NCBI RefSeq assembly: GCF_002090155.1
Contig: NZ_BBRM01000003.1
Location: forward strand, 372,001-436,000
Reading direction: 5' to 3'
DNA from: Demequina sp. NBRC 110056
GTDB lineage: Bacteria; Actinomycetota; Actinomycetes; Actinomycetales; Demequinaceae
Length of the DNA: 64,000 nucleotides
Numbering within the stretch: the first letter of the stretch is position 1; each line of letters opens with the position of its first letter. Shown piece after piece: positions 1 to 7,928 of this stretch. The notes beneath the pieces were generated by a model that worked only from the letters and a program-made list of their open reading frames with translations, did no database searches and was not told where the DNA came from. The position numbers and the translations under genes were made by a program.

Positions 1-335
1 GGCTTGCCGGGGCCCACCATCGCGTTCCACCAGCCGCCTGTGTGGTGACCAGGCTCAGCCGGGCCCCACACGTGCATGTCTCCGGTGAGCGCGTGCGCGA
101 TGTACACCGCGTTGTCCTTGGCGGCGTTGAGCTCGCCCCACGTCTCGTACGCGAGTGTCACGTCCGGCAGCGTGCCGAGCGGATCTGCCTCGAGCTCTAG
201 GTCGCCGATGGGCACGAAGAGACGGCGTCCCGGGTGGTCGCCTTCCCGCCAGGCGGCCGATGCGGGGATCGGGGCGCCCGCGCCCGGCCCCTCGTCAGCG
301 GCCCAGGCGTCGGTCTCGATGCCGTCGTCATCCAT
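1..335 (-). CDS. metX: Homoserine O-acetyltransferase, N-terminal part (cut by window edge)
   Basis: Reading the minus strand from an ATG at 335 gives 111 codons open to the window edge, so the gene is partial here. The translation contains LAYETWGELN, followed by AHALTGDMHVWG and GWWNAMVGPGK, the typical N-terminal blocks of the MetX alpha/beta-hydrolase family. MetX acetylates L-homoserine with acetyl-CoA as the first committed step of methionine synthesis through direct sulfhydrylation. The first ~30 residues are a variable acidic/Ala-Pro leader. The catalytic Ser, Asp and His lie beyond the edge. The upstream region is shared with the divergent NlpC/P60 gene. The recurrent word CGCATCGGC lies inside it (256-264 on this strand's complement) as an in-frame Ala-Ser-Ala. 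A homoserine O-succinyltransferase with this fold cannot be excluded. Confidence 0.88.
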   Translation of the reverse strand, partial: MDDDGIETDAWAADEGPGAGAPIPASAAWREGDHPGRRLFVPIGDLELEADPLGTLPDVTLAYETWGELNAAKDNAVYIAHALTGDMHVWGPAEPGHHTGGWWNAMVGPGK

Positions 336-430
336 GCCGCCACGATAGGGCACGGCGTGGCTTGTCCGGTTTCCCACCTGGGGGTAGCCATCGCGGTGGT
401 TTGTGTTTACTATCTGACAGGTGAGTCGCA

Positions 431-457
431 TGTGACACATGTGACAAGAGTGACGAG
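431..457 (+). promoter_or_regulatory. Three 9-bp-spaced TGTGAC direct repeats before the NlpC/P60 gene
   Basis: TGTGAC, TGTGAC and AGTGAC start at 431, 440 and 449, an exact 9-bp period, ending about 20 bp before the start codon. On the other strand they read as GTCAC repeats. Direct GTCAC-type repeats are the sort of site bound by MtrA-class response regulators at actinobacterial cell-wall hydrolase genes, so a link to cell-wall control is plausible. That assignment is inference; only the spaced repeats are seen. Confidence 0.4.
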
Positions 458-477
458 CGGCGGCGGAGGCCTTCTAG

Positions 478-1968
478 ATGGCGCGAGTGGCGATGGCGAA
501 GGGCCTGTCTGCGCGCGCGCTCGTGGTCGGACTGATGTTCGTCCTCACGGGCGTCATGCTGGTCTCGATTCCTGCACCCGCCCGCGCCGCCGACTACCCC
601 GGCCAGGACGAGATCGAGGCCGCGCGTGCCGCGGCAGCCGACGCTGCCGCGGGGGTGTCCCAGCTCGACGCCGCGATCGCACAGCTCGAGGACGCCCTCC
701 ACGAGGCGGACGTTGCCGCCCGCCTGGCCGACGTCGACTACCACGAGGCCCAGGACGACAACATCGCCGCGCAGCGCTCCCTCTACGCCGCGAACCAGCG
801 CGCCGAGGAGGCCGACGCGGCCCTCGCGAGCGCCCGCACCGCGCTCGCGGCCGTCGCCATGGCCGACTACCGCAACGCCGGCGGCTTCAGCGAGCTCGAG
901 GCGATGGTGAAGGCCGACGGCTTCGAGGACGTGGTCCAGCGCGCCGAGTCCATCGACCGCGCCTCCGCCAAGGGCGACGTGACCGTGCAGGAGGTGCGTG
1001 CGGCCGAGATCGTGGCCGACACAACCCGCGGCTATGCCGAGGACGCCGCCACGGATGCCGCCGCCGCAGAGCAGCGCGCGAACGACACCCTCGTGGTCGC
1101 CCAGGACGCCCGCTCCGCAGCCGAGCAGGCCGTCTCCGACGCCGCCACCGCCCGCTCCGCCGCCGTCGCTCGCGTCGCGGAGCTGCGTGGCGTGACCGCG
1201 GAGCTCGAGGAGGAGCGCCAGTCCGGGCTCGCCGCCGAGCGCGCCGCCCGCCAGCAGGCCCAGTTCGAGGAAGAGCAGAAGCGCCTCGAGGAGGCCGCGA
1301 AGGCCGAGCAGGACAAGAACCAGTCGGGCGGCTCCGGCTCGTCCGGCGGCCAGCAGACCGGCAACCAGACCGGCGGATCCAACTCGGGCGGCTCCAACAG
1401 TGGCGGATCGTCCGGTGGTTCCAACAGCGGTGGCTCGAACTCCGGTGGTTCCAACGGCGGCGGATCGACTCCCGAGCCCGAGCCCACCACCCCGGCGCCC
1501 GAGCCCACGACTCCCGAGCCGGAGCCGGAGCCCACGACTCCCGAGCCTCCCACGCCCGAGCCCGAGCCTGAGCCCGACAACTCCTGGCGTTCGAGCGCGG
1601 CCCAGGGCGCATCGGCCGCCTCCTACTCCCAGACCCTCAAGGGAGCCCCGTACGCGTACGGCGGCAACGGTCCGGCGTACGACTGCTCCGGCCTCACCTC
1701 GGCGTCGTGGCGCCAGGCGGGCATCTCGATCCCGCGTTCGTCGCGCACGCAGTATCAGGGCGTCTCGCTGCTGCCCTACAGCCAGCTGCGCAAGGGTGAC
1801 CTCGTCTTCTGGGGCTCCGGCAAGAACGCGTCGCTGATCTATCACGTCGCGATCTACATCGGCGGCGGCATGGTCATGGAGGCCACCACGCCCGGCAACA
1901 CCGCCAAGACGCGCTCGATGTACAACTGGGCTGTCGGCGACATGATGCCGTACATCGGCCGCCCGTAG
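478..1968 (+). CDS. Secreted NlpC/P60 peptidoglycan endopeptidase with coiled-coil N-terminus
   Basis: 496 residues. Order of parts: signal peptide (about 1-38, ending in an ARAAD-type site), a long Ala/Glu-rich coiled coil (about 40-280), a Gly/Ser/Asn linker (about 283-328), a Pro-Glu-Thr wall-spanning linker (about 328-365), then an NlpC/P60 domain to the C-terminus. The catalytic Cys is residue 403 in DCSGL and the His is residue 456 in HVAIYIG. This is the architecture of RipA-like and p60-like endopeptidases that cut peptidoglycan stem peptides during division or wall turnover. The start is ATG 478, with a GGAGG about 8 nt upstream. It is divergent from metX and preceded by the TGTGAC repeat cluster. 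Family assignment is firm; the biological role is inferred. Confidence 0.93.
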   Translation: MARVAMAKGLSARALVVGLMFVLTGVMLVSIPAPARAADYPGQDEIEAARAAAADAAAGVSQLDAAIAQLEDALHEADVAARLADVDYHEAQDDNIAAQRSLYAANQRAEEADAALASARTALAAVAMADYRNAGGFSELEAMVKADGFEDVVQRAESIDRASAKGDVTVQEVRAAEIVADTTRGYAEDAATDAAAAEQRANDTLVVAQDARSAAEQAVSDAATARSAAVARVAELRGVTAELEEERQSGLAAERAARQQAQFEEEQKRLEEAAKAEQDKNQSGGSGSSGGQQTGNQTGGSNSGGSNSGGSSGGSNSGGSNSGGSNGGGSTPEPEPTTPAPEPTTPEPEPEPTTPEPPTPEPEPEPDNSWRSSAAQGASAASYSQTLKGAPYAYGGNGPAYDCSGLTSASWRQAGISIPRSSRTQYQGVSLLPYSQLRKGDLVFWGSGKNASLIYHVAIYIGGGMVMEATTPGNTAKTRSMYNWAVGDMMPYIGRP

Positions 1969-2032
1969 CCCGGCCCGCCCGCCACCACCCGCAGCCGTCT
2001 TCGCCGCGGAGGCGCGCCCTCGAGCCAACTCC

Positions 2033-2050
2033 GTCACACGCTTGCGTGTC
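2033..2050. repeat. Short dyad GTCACACG-cttg-CGTGTC, copy 1
   Basis: An imperfect inverted repeat lies in the 177-bp gap before the Tat-exported protein gene. A very similar sequence recurs at 2726-2745 before the next gene, so the two may be copies of one regulatory site. Neither is followed by a T-run, so termination is less likely. Confidence 0.35.
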
Positions 2051-2145
2051 ACTCTCAGCGTTGGGAATAATCGCCGTCGTCGGCGACTGCAACGACGCAT
2101 CCTCGCCACGCATGCGTCCGTGCTCCCGACCCGAGAGGCTTCCTC

Positions 2146-2706
2146 GTGCCTGCCACCGTGCCTTCGTCCTCTGCGCTGTCCCGACGCCGCGTCCTTGCGG
2201 GCTCGGCCTGGGCAGCGCCTGCCATCGCGATCGCGACCGCGGTGCCTGCGGCAGCCCAGAACTCCGCGGATCTGCCGCAGGACGGTGACCTCGTGGTCGA
2301 TTCGCTCCAGGATTGGGTCGTCGAGAGCGACGTCGCGACCGGAACTCTGAGGATCAGCACCTCCACGGTGCGCAACTCGTCGCCCACCGTGACCTACTCT
2401 CAGGTCCAGTTCACGCTCACGCTGCCGAGCAATGAGGCCACGACGACGTACCTGCAAACTGCGGGGTCGCACTGGAACGTCGTGGCTACAGAGTCTGGGG
2501 CGACGGTCATCTACACCCTGACCTACATCGGTGACATCCCGCCGAACGGCAGCGTCAGCGGCGGCGCGATCGACATCACCCGGCCCGATTCCGCACCGCC
2601 GGGCGGCAGCTTTGACGTCGTCGGTGTGGGCACCGCGGGCACCGCGACGGCCGCAGTGCATATGCCGGGTGGAGGCCACTACACCTACGGCACCCCGCCC
2701 GAGTAG
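2146..2706 (+). CDS. Tat-exported surface protein of unknown function
   Basis: 186 residues with an RRRVLAG twin-arginine motif around residue 14, followed by a hydrophobic Ala-rich stretch and an AAAQ cleavage-like site near residue 38. The mature part is rich in Thr, Ser, Val and Gly, alternates polar and apolar residues as in a beta-sandwich, and has no recognisable catalytic motif. It vaguely resembles the conserved-repeat (DUF11-like) domains of actinobacterial surface proteins. The GTG start at 2146 has a GAGAGG upstream. It sits between an envelope hydrolase and another small beta-rich protein, just upstream of two giant S-layer-type proteins, so a surface role is inferred. I do not recognise a specific family. 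Confidence 0.7.
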   Translation: MPATVPSSSALSRRRVLAGSAWAAPAIAIATAVPAAAQNSADLPQDGDLVVDSLQDWVVESDVATGTLRISTSTVRNSSPTVTYSQVQFTLTLPSNEATTTYLQTAGSHWNVVATESGATVIYTLTYIGDIPPNGSVSGGAIDITRPDSAPPGGSFDVVGVGTAGTATAAVHMPGGGHYTYGTPPE

Positions 2707-2725
2707 TCGCACGCGAGCGAGGTAC

Positions 2726-2745
2726 GTCACACGTTGGCGTGTCGC
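2726..2745. repeat. Short dyad GTCACACG-ttgg-CGTGTC, copy 2
   Basis: Second copy of the dyad seen at 2033, again directly upstream of a small gene of the envelope cluster. The conserved placement hints at a shared regulator. This rests on only two copies. Confidence 0.35.
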
Positions 2746-2804
2746 GCCGTCCGGGCTGACACTGGTCACTCGGCGCTCGTCCCCTTTGCGCCGAAGGAGT
2801 GGTG

Positions 2805-3329
2805 ATGCCCGAACCGTTGTCCCCGGCAGCCGCGTGGCGCCAGAAGGCCATCCGCGTGGTGCGCTCGGCCGCCGGTCCCGCCGTGTCCGAGCTCGCGCTC
2901 GGCACCGTCCGGCTCCGGCCTGACGCGACGTTCGCGCAGCACGGGATGCTCGGCGCCAAGGACGCGCTCATGATCCACGTGGGCGTGCAGAACGAGGGCA
3001 ACGACGTCGCGCCGCTGCCCGAGATCGACGTCACCTTCGAGATCCCCGACGCCCAGTTCGACGAGTCCGGCACCGTCCGCGCCGGCTGGATCACCCGCGA
3101 GTCGGAGTGGACGTTCTCCGCCGCGCGCATCGTGTCGACCGCCGCCATCTCCCTGAGCTTCCGCGGGCTCCTGGGCTCCGGCGCGACCGCCGAGGCCGTC
3201 CTCGGCGTCCTGCTCGCCCCCGACGCCCGCCCTGCACCCATCGAGCTGTGGGCCCACGGCCGCGTCGCCCCCGACCGGCTCGCCCAGTCCACGTCGCTGA
3301 CCATCCCCGTCACGCGCATCGGCGACTGA
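2805..3329 (+). CDS. Uncharacterised beta-rich protein
   Basis: About 174 residues from ATG 2805. GTG 2799 and GTG 2802 are also in frame, but the Shine-Dalgarno GAAGGAG ends at 2799 and fits only the ATG. No signal peptide or membrane segment is obvious. The middle contains GVQNEGNDVAPLPEIDVTFEI, reminiscent of immunoglobulin-like domains that describe an alpha-adaptin or DUF11 fold, but similarity is too weak to name. It follows the Tat-exported protein by about 100 bp and may form a unit with it, because both genes are preceded by the same short dyad. Function unknown. Confidence 0.65.
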   Translation: MPEPLSPAAAWRQKAIRVVRSAAGPAVSELALGTVRLRPDATFAQHGMLGAKDALMIHVGVQNEGNDVAPLPEIDVTFEIPDAQFDESGTVRAGWITRESEWTFSAARIVSTAAISLSFRGLLGSGATAEAVLGVLLAPDARPAPIELWAHGRVAPDRLAQSTSLTIPVTRIGD

Positions 3330-3536
3330 CCCCGCACCGCCACGGCCGCGGGAACCCAGCGCGCGCATCGGCCCTCCGTGCTCCCCGCGACGTGCGCGAA
3401 GGCCACACGCGGCACCCTGCCCACGCGGGCCGCGGGTGAACGACCCCTGGACAGCACCGGCGCCACGGCGTAGGTTCCGAAGCAAGCAAGCTGTGCAATG
3501 AATGCCGGCGTGCTCGGTCCATGAGGGGGGATCAGA

Positions 3537-6500
3537 GTGCCAGTCGTCGCTTCACGCGCCCGAAATCGGCTCATCGCGGGGGGAGCCGTCGCGCTCATGG
3601 CTTCGGGGGCGGTGATGGTCTCCGGAGGCTCGGCTCTTGCCGCCGACGGCGAAATCTCCGGCACCGTCACGCTGCCCTCCGGCGCGCCCGCCGGATGGAT
3701 GGACGCCATCCGCATCGAGGTCTCGTCGACCGAGTCCGACTACGCGAGAACCGCAGAGCCCGGCCCCAGCGGCGTCTACACGCTCGCCGGCCTGCCCGAC
3801 GGGTCCTACCTGGTCCACGCCTCCGTCGTCGGCTACACGGTGGGCGGCGGCGAGCTGTTCTTCCCCAACGTGCTGGGCGAGTACCACGACGGCGCCTGGT
3901 TCGCCGATGACGCCACGTCCCTGTCCGTCGCGGGCGCGCCTGTCACGGGCGTGAACTTCGCCCTCGAGACCGGGCGCACCATCACCGGCGCGCTCGCGCT
4001 GGACGCTGGCGCCGAGCCCGCGCTCGCGTCCAAGCCCATTGACGTCTCCGCGTTCCCGGTGGACGGACCACCGTCCGCCGCCGTCGCCACGAGCGCGACC
4101 GTCGCGGGCGGCACCTACACGATCGACCGGCTGTACCCGACGTCCTACGTCGTCGAGTTCCGCGGGGGAGTGGACGGCGCCGGCTTCACCCCGGTGGTGC
4201 CGGAGTTCTACAGCAACGCGTCCACGTGGGAGGACGCGACGGAGGTGTCGCTGGCGAGCGGCAACGCCTCCGGCATCAACGCCACTCTGGCCGCCGCGCG
4301 CAGCATCTCCGGCACCATCTCGATCCCTGACAGCGTGCCCGACGAGTGGCTCGGCCACGTCGCCGTCGGGGCGGTCGGCTCAGACGGCACGTGGGTCGCG
4401 CAGACCACCGCGGACCCCGTGACGGGCGCCTACACGCTCTCGGCACTGCCGGCGGGACCGTACCGCGTCGAGGCGCGGGCCAGCTCGTACTCCTCCGGCG
4501 GCGGGACCGTCACTCCCAACCTCGCGCGGACGTTCTACGCGAACGCGTACCGGCTGCAGGACGCGACGACCGTGAACGTCACGTCCGGTTCTGAGTCTGG
4601 GATCAACATCTCGCTGCCCACGTCCACCACGGTGTCGGGCACGGTGACGCTGCCCTCTGGGATGGGCGCCGCGTGGATGCCGCGCACCCGCGTGGTGGCG
4701 ACGCTCGACGGCACGGGCTTCTCCGTCAGCGCGACGCCGCAGTCGAACGGCTCCTACACGCTCCAGGGCGTGCCCGCCGGCAGCTACCGGCTGCACTTCT
4801 CCGTCGAGGACTACTGGGACGCGGGCACGCTCGTCACCAGCGGCATCCTGCCGGAGTACTTCGACGACGCCGCGACCGCAGAGGCCGCCACGCTCGTGAA
4901 CGTCTCGGGCACGCCGGTCACCGGGCGCAACGCCACCCTCGTGGCCGGCCGCACCCTCTCCGGCACCGTGACGATCCCCGGCTCGCTGCCCGTCCAGGCA
5001 CTCACGGCCGTGGACGTGACAGTCGAGGGCATCGGCTCCGACGTGTCCCGCACCACGCCCGTGGCGGCGGACGGCTCGTACGCGTTCGTGGGGCTTCCGG
5101 ACGGCGACTACCGGGTGCGGTTCGTGTCCTCCGGGTACTCCGCGCCGGGCTCGGGTGCGTGGGTGGAGGCGCCGCTGATCTCGGAGTACTTCGACGATGC
5201 GCTGGATGCCGCCGACGCTGAGGTCGTGACCCTCGCCGGCTCCGGCCGCGATGACGTCGACGCGGAGCTCGCTGCTGCCTACTCGATCTCGGGCACCGTC
5301 GCGGTCGCCGGCGGCGGCCAGGCGGACTCCCTCGGGGCCGTGTGGGTGAGCGCCACCTCGACCTCCACCGGACTCACCTCCGGCGCGCCCGTCGACGCCG
5401 GCACGGGCGCGTACACGGTCCCGGGCCTCGCGCCCGGCGACTACATCCTCGAGTTCCAGGCCAACGACTACTGGGACGACGGCCTGGGCCGATTCGTCCG
5501 CACCGCGCTCCTGGGGGAGTACTGGGACGACGCCGCCTCCTTGGGTGAAGCCGATGCGGTCGCCGTCTCCTCGTCGAACGTCACCGGCCTCTCGACGACC
5601 CTCGACGTGGTGCCCCGCGGATCGCTTGAGGTCGCCCTCACGTACACGGGCGGGCTGCCGTACGGCGGCGGCTTCTGCCTGTTGGTGGAGGACACCGCCG
5701 GCATCGCTTTGGACGCCTCCTGCGTGGACTCGGCCGGCGACCTGCCGGTGACCTTCGCGGACCTGCCGGTGGGGCGCGACGTCGTGGTCGTCGCGCAGGA
5801 CGACGAGGGCGACCGGTTCGCGCGCCAATACCTCGGCGGCACGAACCTGCCCGGCACCGGGACGGAGATCGCGCTGGTCGCGGCGTCGACGGTGACGCGG
5901 ACCCTGCCCATCGTCGGCGTCGGCACCGTGTCGGGAGCCGTCACGTACGAGTCCTCCGCGGAGGTCGTCGGCGACGGCTCCGCCGAGGTGCTGATCTACG
6001 CGCAGCGCAGCCCCGGAGTGTGGGAGCCCGTCCCGTGCTGGGAGTGCGGCGACCTGGGCGAGCCCATGCCCACGGGCGAGTCCTCCGCCAGCGGCGCCTT
6101 CACCGCGGCGGGGCTCGTGCCGGGCACCTACAAGGTCGCCTTCCGCCCGGCCTTGGGCGAGACGGCCTACCTCGACGCCGACGCCGGCGTCCCCACCGCC
6201 TTCTTCGGCAGCAACCGGCTCGCGGCGGCCACCGTCGTGACGGTCGCCGCCGGCGGCGCGATCACGGGCGCAGACGCGGTGCTGCCGTTGGGTGGCGCAC
6301 CCAACCCGGTGTTCGACTCGGGCGACGGCCGACTGTCCCTGACCGTGACGCGGCCCGTGGCGAGCACCGTCGCCGCGGGGCAGCAGTACACGGTCCACTT
6401 CGCGGTGAGCAACGACACCGGCGAGCCGCTGGCGTTCGCCGCGCCGGACGAGGTGGCACTGCTGTTCGCCCACAACCCGGCCGGCGTGCGGCCGGTGGCG

Positions 6501-7622
6501 AGCTCGTGCGACTTCGCCGCGGATGGGTCGACCACGTTCGATCGCCTCGTGTCCGAGTGGTCCCTACCGCTGGCCGGCGTGGTCGAGCCCGGGCCTGTCG
6601 GCAGCTGCACGCTGACCTACACCGCAACGGCGAACGACGTGGCCTTCGGCGGCCTGTGGACCGCCGCGGTGCAGCGCTCGACCACCGGCTTCGGCTGGGA
6701 CGTCATCGACGCGGAGCTGCTGCTCGCCTCGGGCGTCTCGACCGCGCCGGCCGTGACCGGCACTGCACAGGTGGGCAAGACCCTGTCCGTCAGCACAGGG
6801 TTCTACGGCCCCAAGCTCGGCGCTGCGTTCACCTACCGGTGGCGCATCAACGGCTCGGTGGTGAGCGGGGCGACCGGCTCGACCTACGTGCCCAAGGCGG
6901 CCGATGCTGGCAAGCAGGTCTCGGTCACTGTGGCGCTGGCTTCGCAGGGCGTCAGCAAGACCTCGCCGAGCCGGACGGTCGCGGCGGCGCCCCCGCCGCC
7001 CCCACCGCCGCCGGACCCCAAGCCGACGGTGAACCTCGTCGACATCTCGAGCAACCCGAGCTCGCGGTACTACACGCAGTTCTACACACACATCCGGTGG
7101 CTCGCGAACGAGGGCATCACCACGGGCTGGAACGTCGGCAACGGCCGCTACGAGTTCCGCCCCAAGGAGCCGATCTCGCGCGAGGCCATGGCGGCCTTCC
7201 TCTACCGCTACGCCGGTTCGCCAAGGGTCAACCTGCCATCGCGCTCGCCGTTCCGGGACGTGCCCACCAACGCGCAGTTCTACAAGGAGATCGTCTGGCT
7301 GAGCCAGCAGGGGATCACCACCGGCTGGGACGTGGGCGGAGGCCGCAAGGAGTTCCGTCCGCGCGAACCCATCGCGCGCGACGCCATGGCGGCGTTCCTG
7401 TACCGCTACGCGGGCAGCCCGTCCTTCTCGCCGCCGTCGCGGTCGCCGTTCCGAGACACCTCGCGCACCGGCACGCAGTTCTACAAGGAGATCACGTGGC
7501 TGTCGTCCACGGGCATCTCCACCGGCTGGGACGTGGGCGGCGGGCGCAAGGAGTTCCGCCCCTACGACTCGATCACCCGAGAGGCGATGGCGGCGTTCCT
7601 GTACCGCTACGACCGGCTCTGA
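3537..7622 (+). CDS. Giant S-layer-homology surface protein with six SGTV-type repeats
   Basis: 1361 residues. A signal peptide (about 1-35, SALAAD site) is followed by about six ~105-residue repeats starting with motifs such as ISGTVTLP and ending with an EYxDDA block. These are like carboxypeptidase-regulatory beta-sandwiches and span about 38-695. Then come a Cys-containing beta region (about 695-925), a block beginning DSGDGRLSLTV, a VGKTLSVS...YVPKAADAG domain (about 1074-1150), a Pro linker, and three SLH-like repeats (about 1163-1361). The SLH repeats share the pattern GIxTGWxVGxGxxEFRPxxxIxRxAMAAFLYRY. SLH domains tether proteins to secondary wall polymers. The GTG start at 3537 follows GAGGGGGG. 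It is a clear paralogue of the next gene. No enzymatic motif is seen; an adhesive or S-layer role is inferred. Confidence 0.88.
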   Translation: MPVVASRARNRLIAGGAVALMASGAVMVSGGSALAADGEISGTVTLPSGAPAGWMDAIRIEVSSTESDYARTAEPGPSGVYTLAGLPDGSYLVHASVVGYTVGGGELFFPNVLGEYHDGAWFADDATSLSVAGAPVTGVNFALETGRTITGALALDAGAEPALASKPIDVSAFPVDGPPSAAVATSATVAGGTYTIDRLYPTSYVVEFRGGVDGAGFTPVVPEFYSNASTWEDATEVSLASGNASGINATLAAARSISGTISIPDSVPDEWLGHVAVGAVGSDGTWVAQTTADPVTGAYTLSALPAGPYRVEARASSYSSGGGTVTPNLARTFYANAYRLQDATTVNVTSGSESGINISLPTSTTVSGTVTLPSGMGAAWMPRTRVVATLDGTGFSVSATPQSNGSYTLQGVPAGSYRLHFSVEDYWDAGTLVTSGILPEYFDDAATAEAATLVNVSGTPVTGRNATLVAGRTLSGTVTIPGSLPVQALTAVDVTVEGIGSDVSRTTPVAADGSYAFVGLPDGDYRVRFVSSGYSAPGSGAWVEAPLISEYFDDALDAADAEVVTLAGSGRDDVDAELAAAYSISGTVAVAGGGQADSLGAVWVSATSTSTGLTSGAPVDAGTGAYTVPGLAPGDYILEFQANDYWDDGLGRFVRTALLGEYWDDAASLGEADAVAVSSSNVTGLSTTLDVVPRGSLEVALTYTGGLPYGGGFCLLVEDTAGIALDASCVDSAGDLPVTFADLPVGRDVVVVAQDDEGDRFARQYLGGTNLPGTGTEIALVAASTVTRTLPIVGVGTVSGAVTYESSAEVVGDGSAEVLIYAQRSPGVWEPVPCWECGDLGEPMPTGESSASGAFTAAGLVPGTYKVAFRPALGETAYLDADAGVPTAFFGSNRLAAATVVTVAAGGAITGADAVLPLGGAPNPVFDSGDGRLSLTVTRPVASTVAAGQQYTVHFAVSNDTGEPLAFAAPDEVALLFAHNPAGVRPVASSCDFAADGSTTFDRLVSEWSLPLAGVVEPGPVGSCTLTYTATANDVAFGGLWTAAVQRSTTGFGWDVIDAELLLASGVSTAPAVTGTAQVGKTLSVSTGFYGPKLGAAFTYRWRINGSVVSGATGSTYVPKAADAGKQVSVTVALASQGVSKTSPSRTVAAAPPPPPPPPDPKPTVNLVDISSNPSSRYYTQFYTHIRWLANEGITTGWNVGNGRYEFRPKEPISREAMAAFLYRYAGSPRVNLPSRSPFRDVPTNAQFYKEIVWLSQQGITTGWDVGGGRKEFRPREPIARDAMAAFLYRYAGSPSFSPPSRSPFRDTSRTGTQFYKEITWLSSTGISTGWDVGGGRKEFRPYDSITREAMAAFLYRYDRL

Positions 7623-7636
7623 CCTCCAGACGTGGA

Positions 7637-7668
7637 CGCGGCCCCGAGGACCTCCCCACGGGGCCGCG
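7637..7668 (+). terminator. Terminator hairpin after the first SLH protein
   Basis: GCGGCCCC and GGGGCCGC pair around a 14-nt loop about 15 bp after the stop codon. There is no clean T-tract, as is common in GC-rich actinobacteria. Confidence 0.6.
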
Positions 7669-7928
7669 CCCGCTTGCCAAGCCGGCCCGCGCATCGGCGC
7701 TCTGCCTGCGTTCCCTTTGGTCGCCATTCGTGACCTGTTGTCCGGATTGACGCCAGCGCGCGTCTCACATGGCGAGAATGCTGAGAGGAATATCACTCCG
7801 CCACGACGTCGTGCCTGGATAAGTGTCCGATTTGCCTACTGGACAGCGTTGTCCGGACACCCCTAGATTCTCTGCAGATGAATGTCGGGTAAATCCACCC
7901 GACATCACGTTCTTCTGTAGGGGGAAGA
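7669..7928. other. Intergenic region between the two SLH genes
   Basis: It holds one copy of CGCATCGGC (7690-7698) and two copies of TTGTCCGGA (about 7738 and 7848), which could be regulatory. The sequence becomes noticeably more AT-rich from about 7770, as expected for the promoter of the second SLH gene. I see no gene here. Confidence 0.5.
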
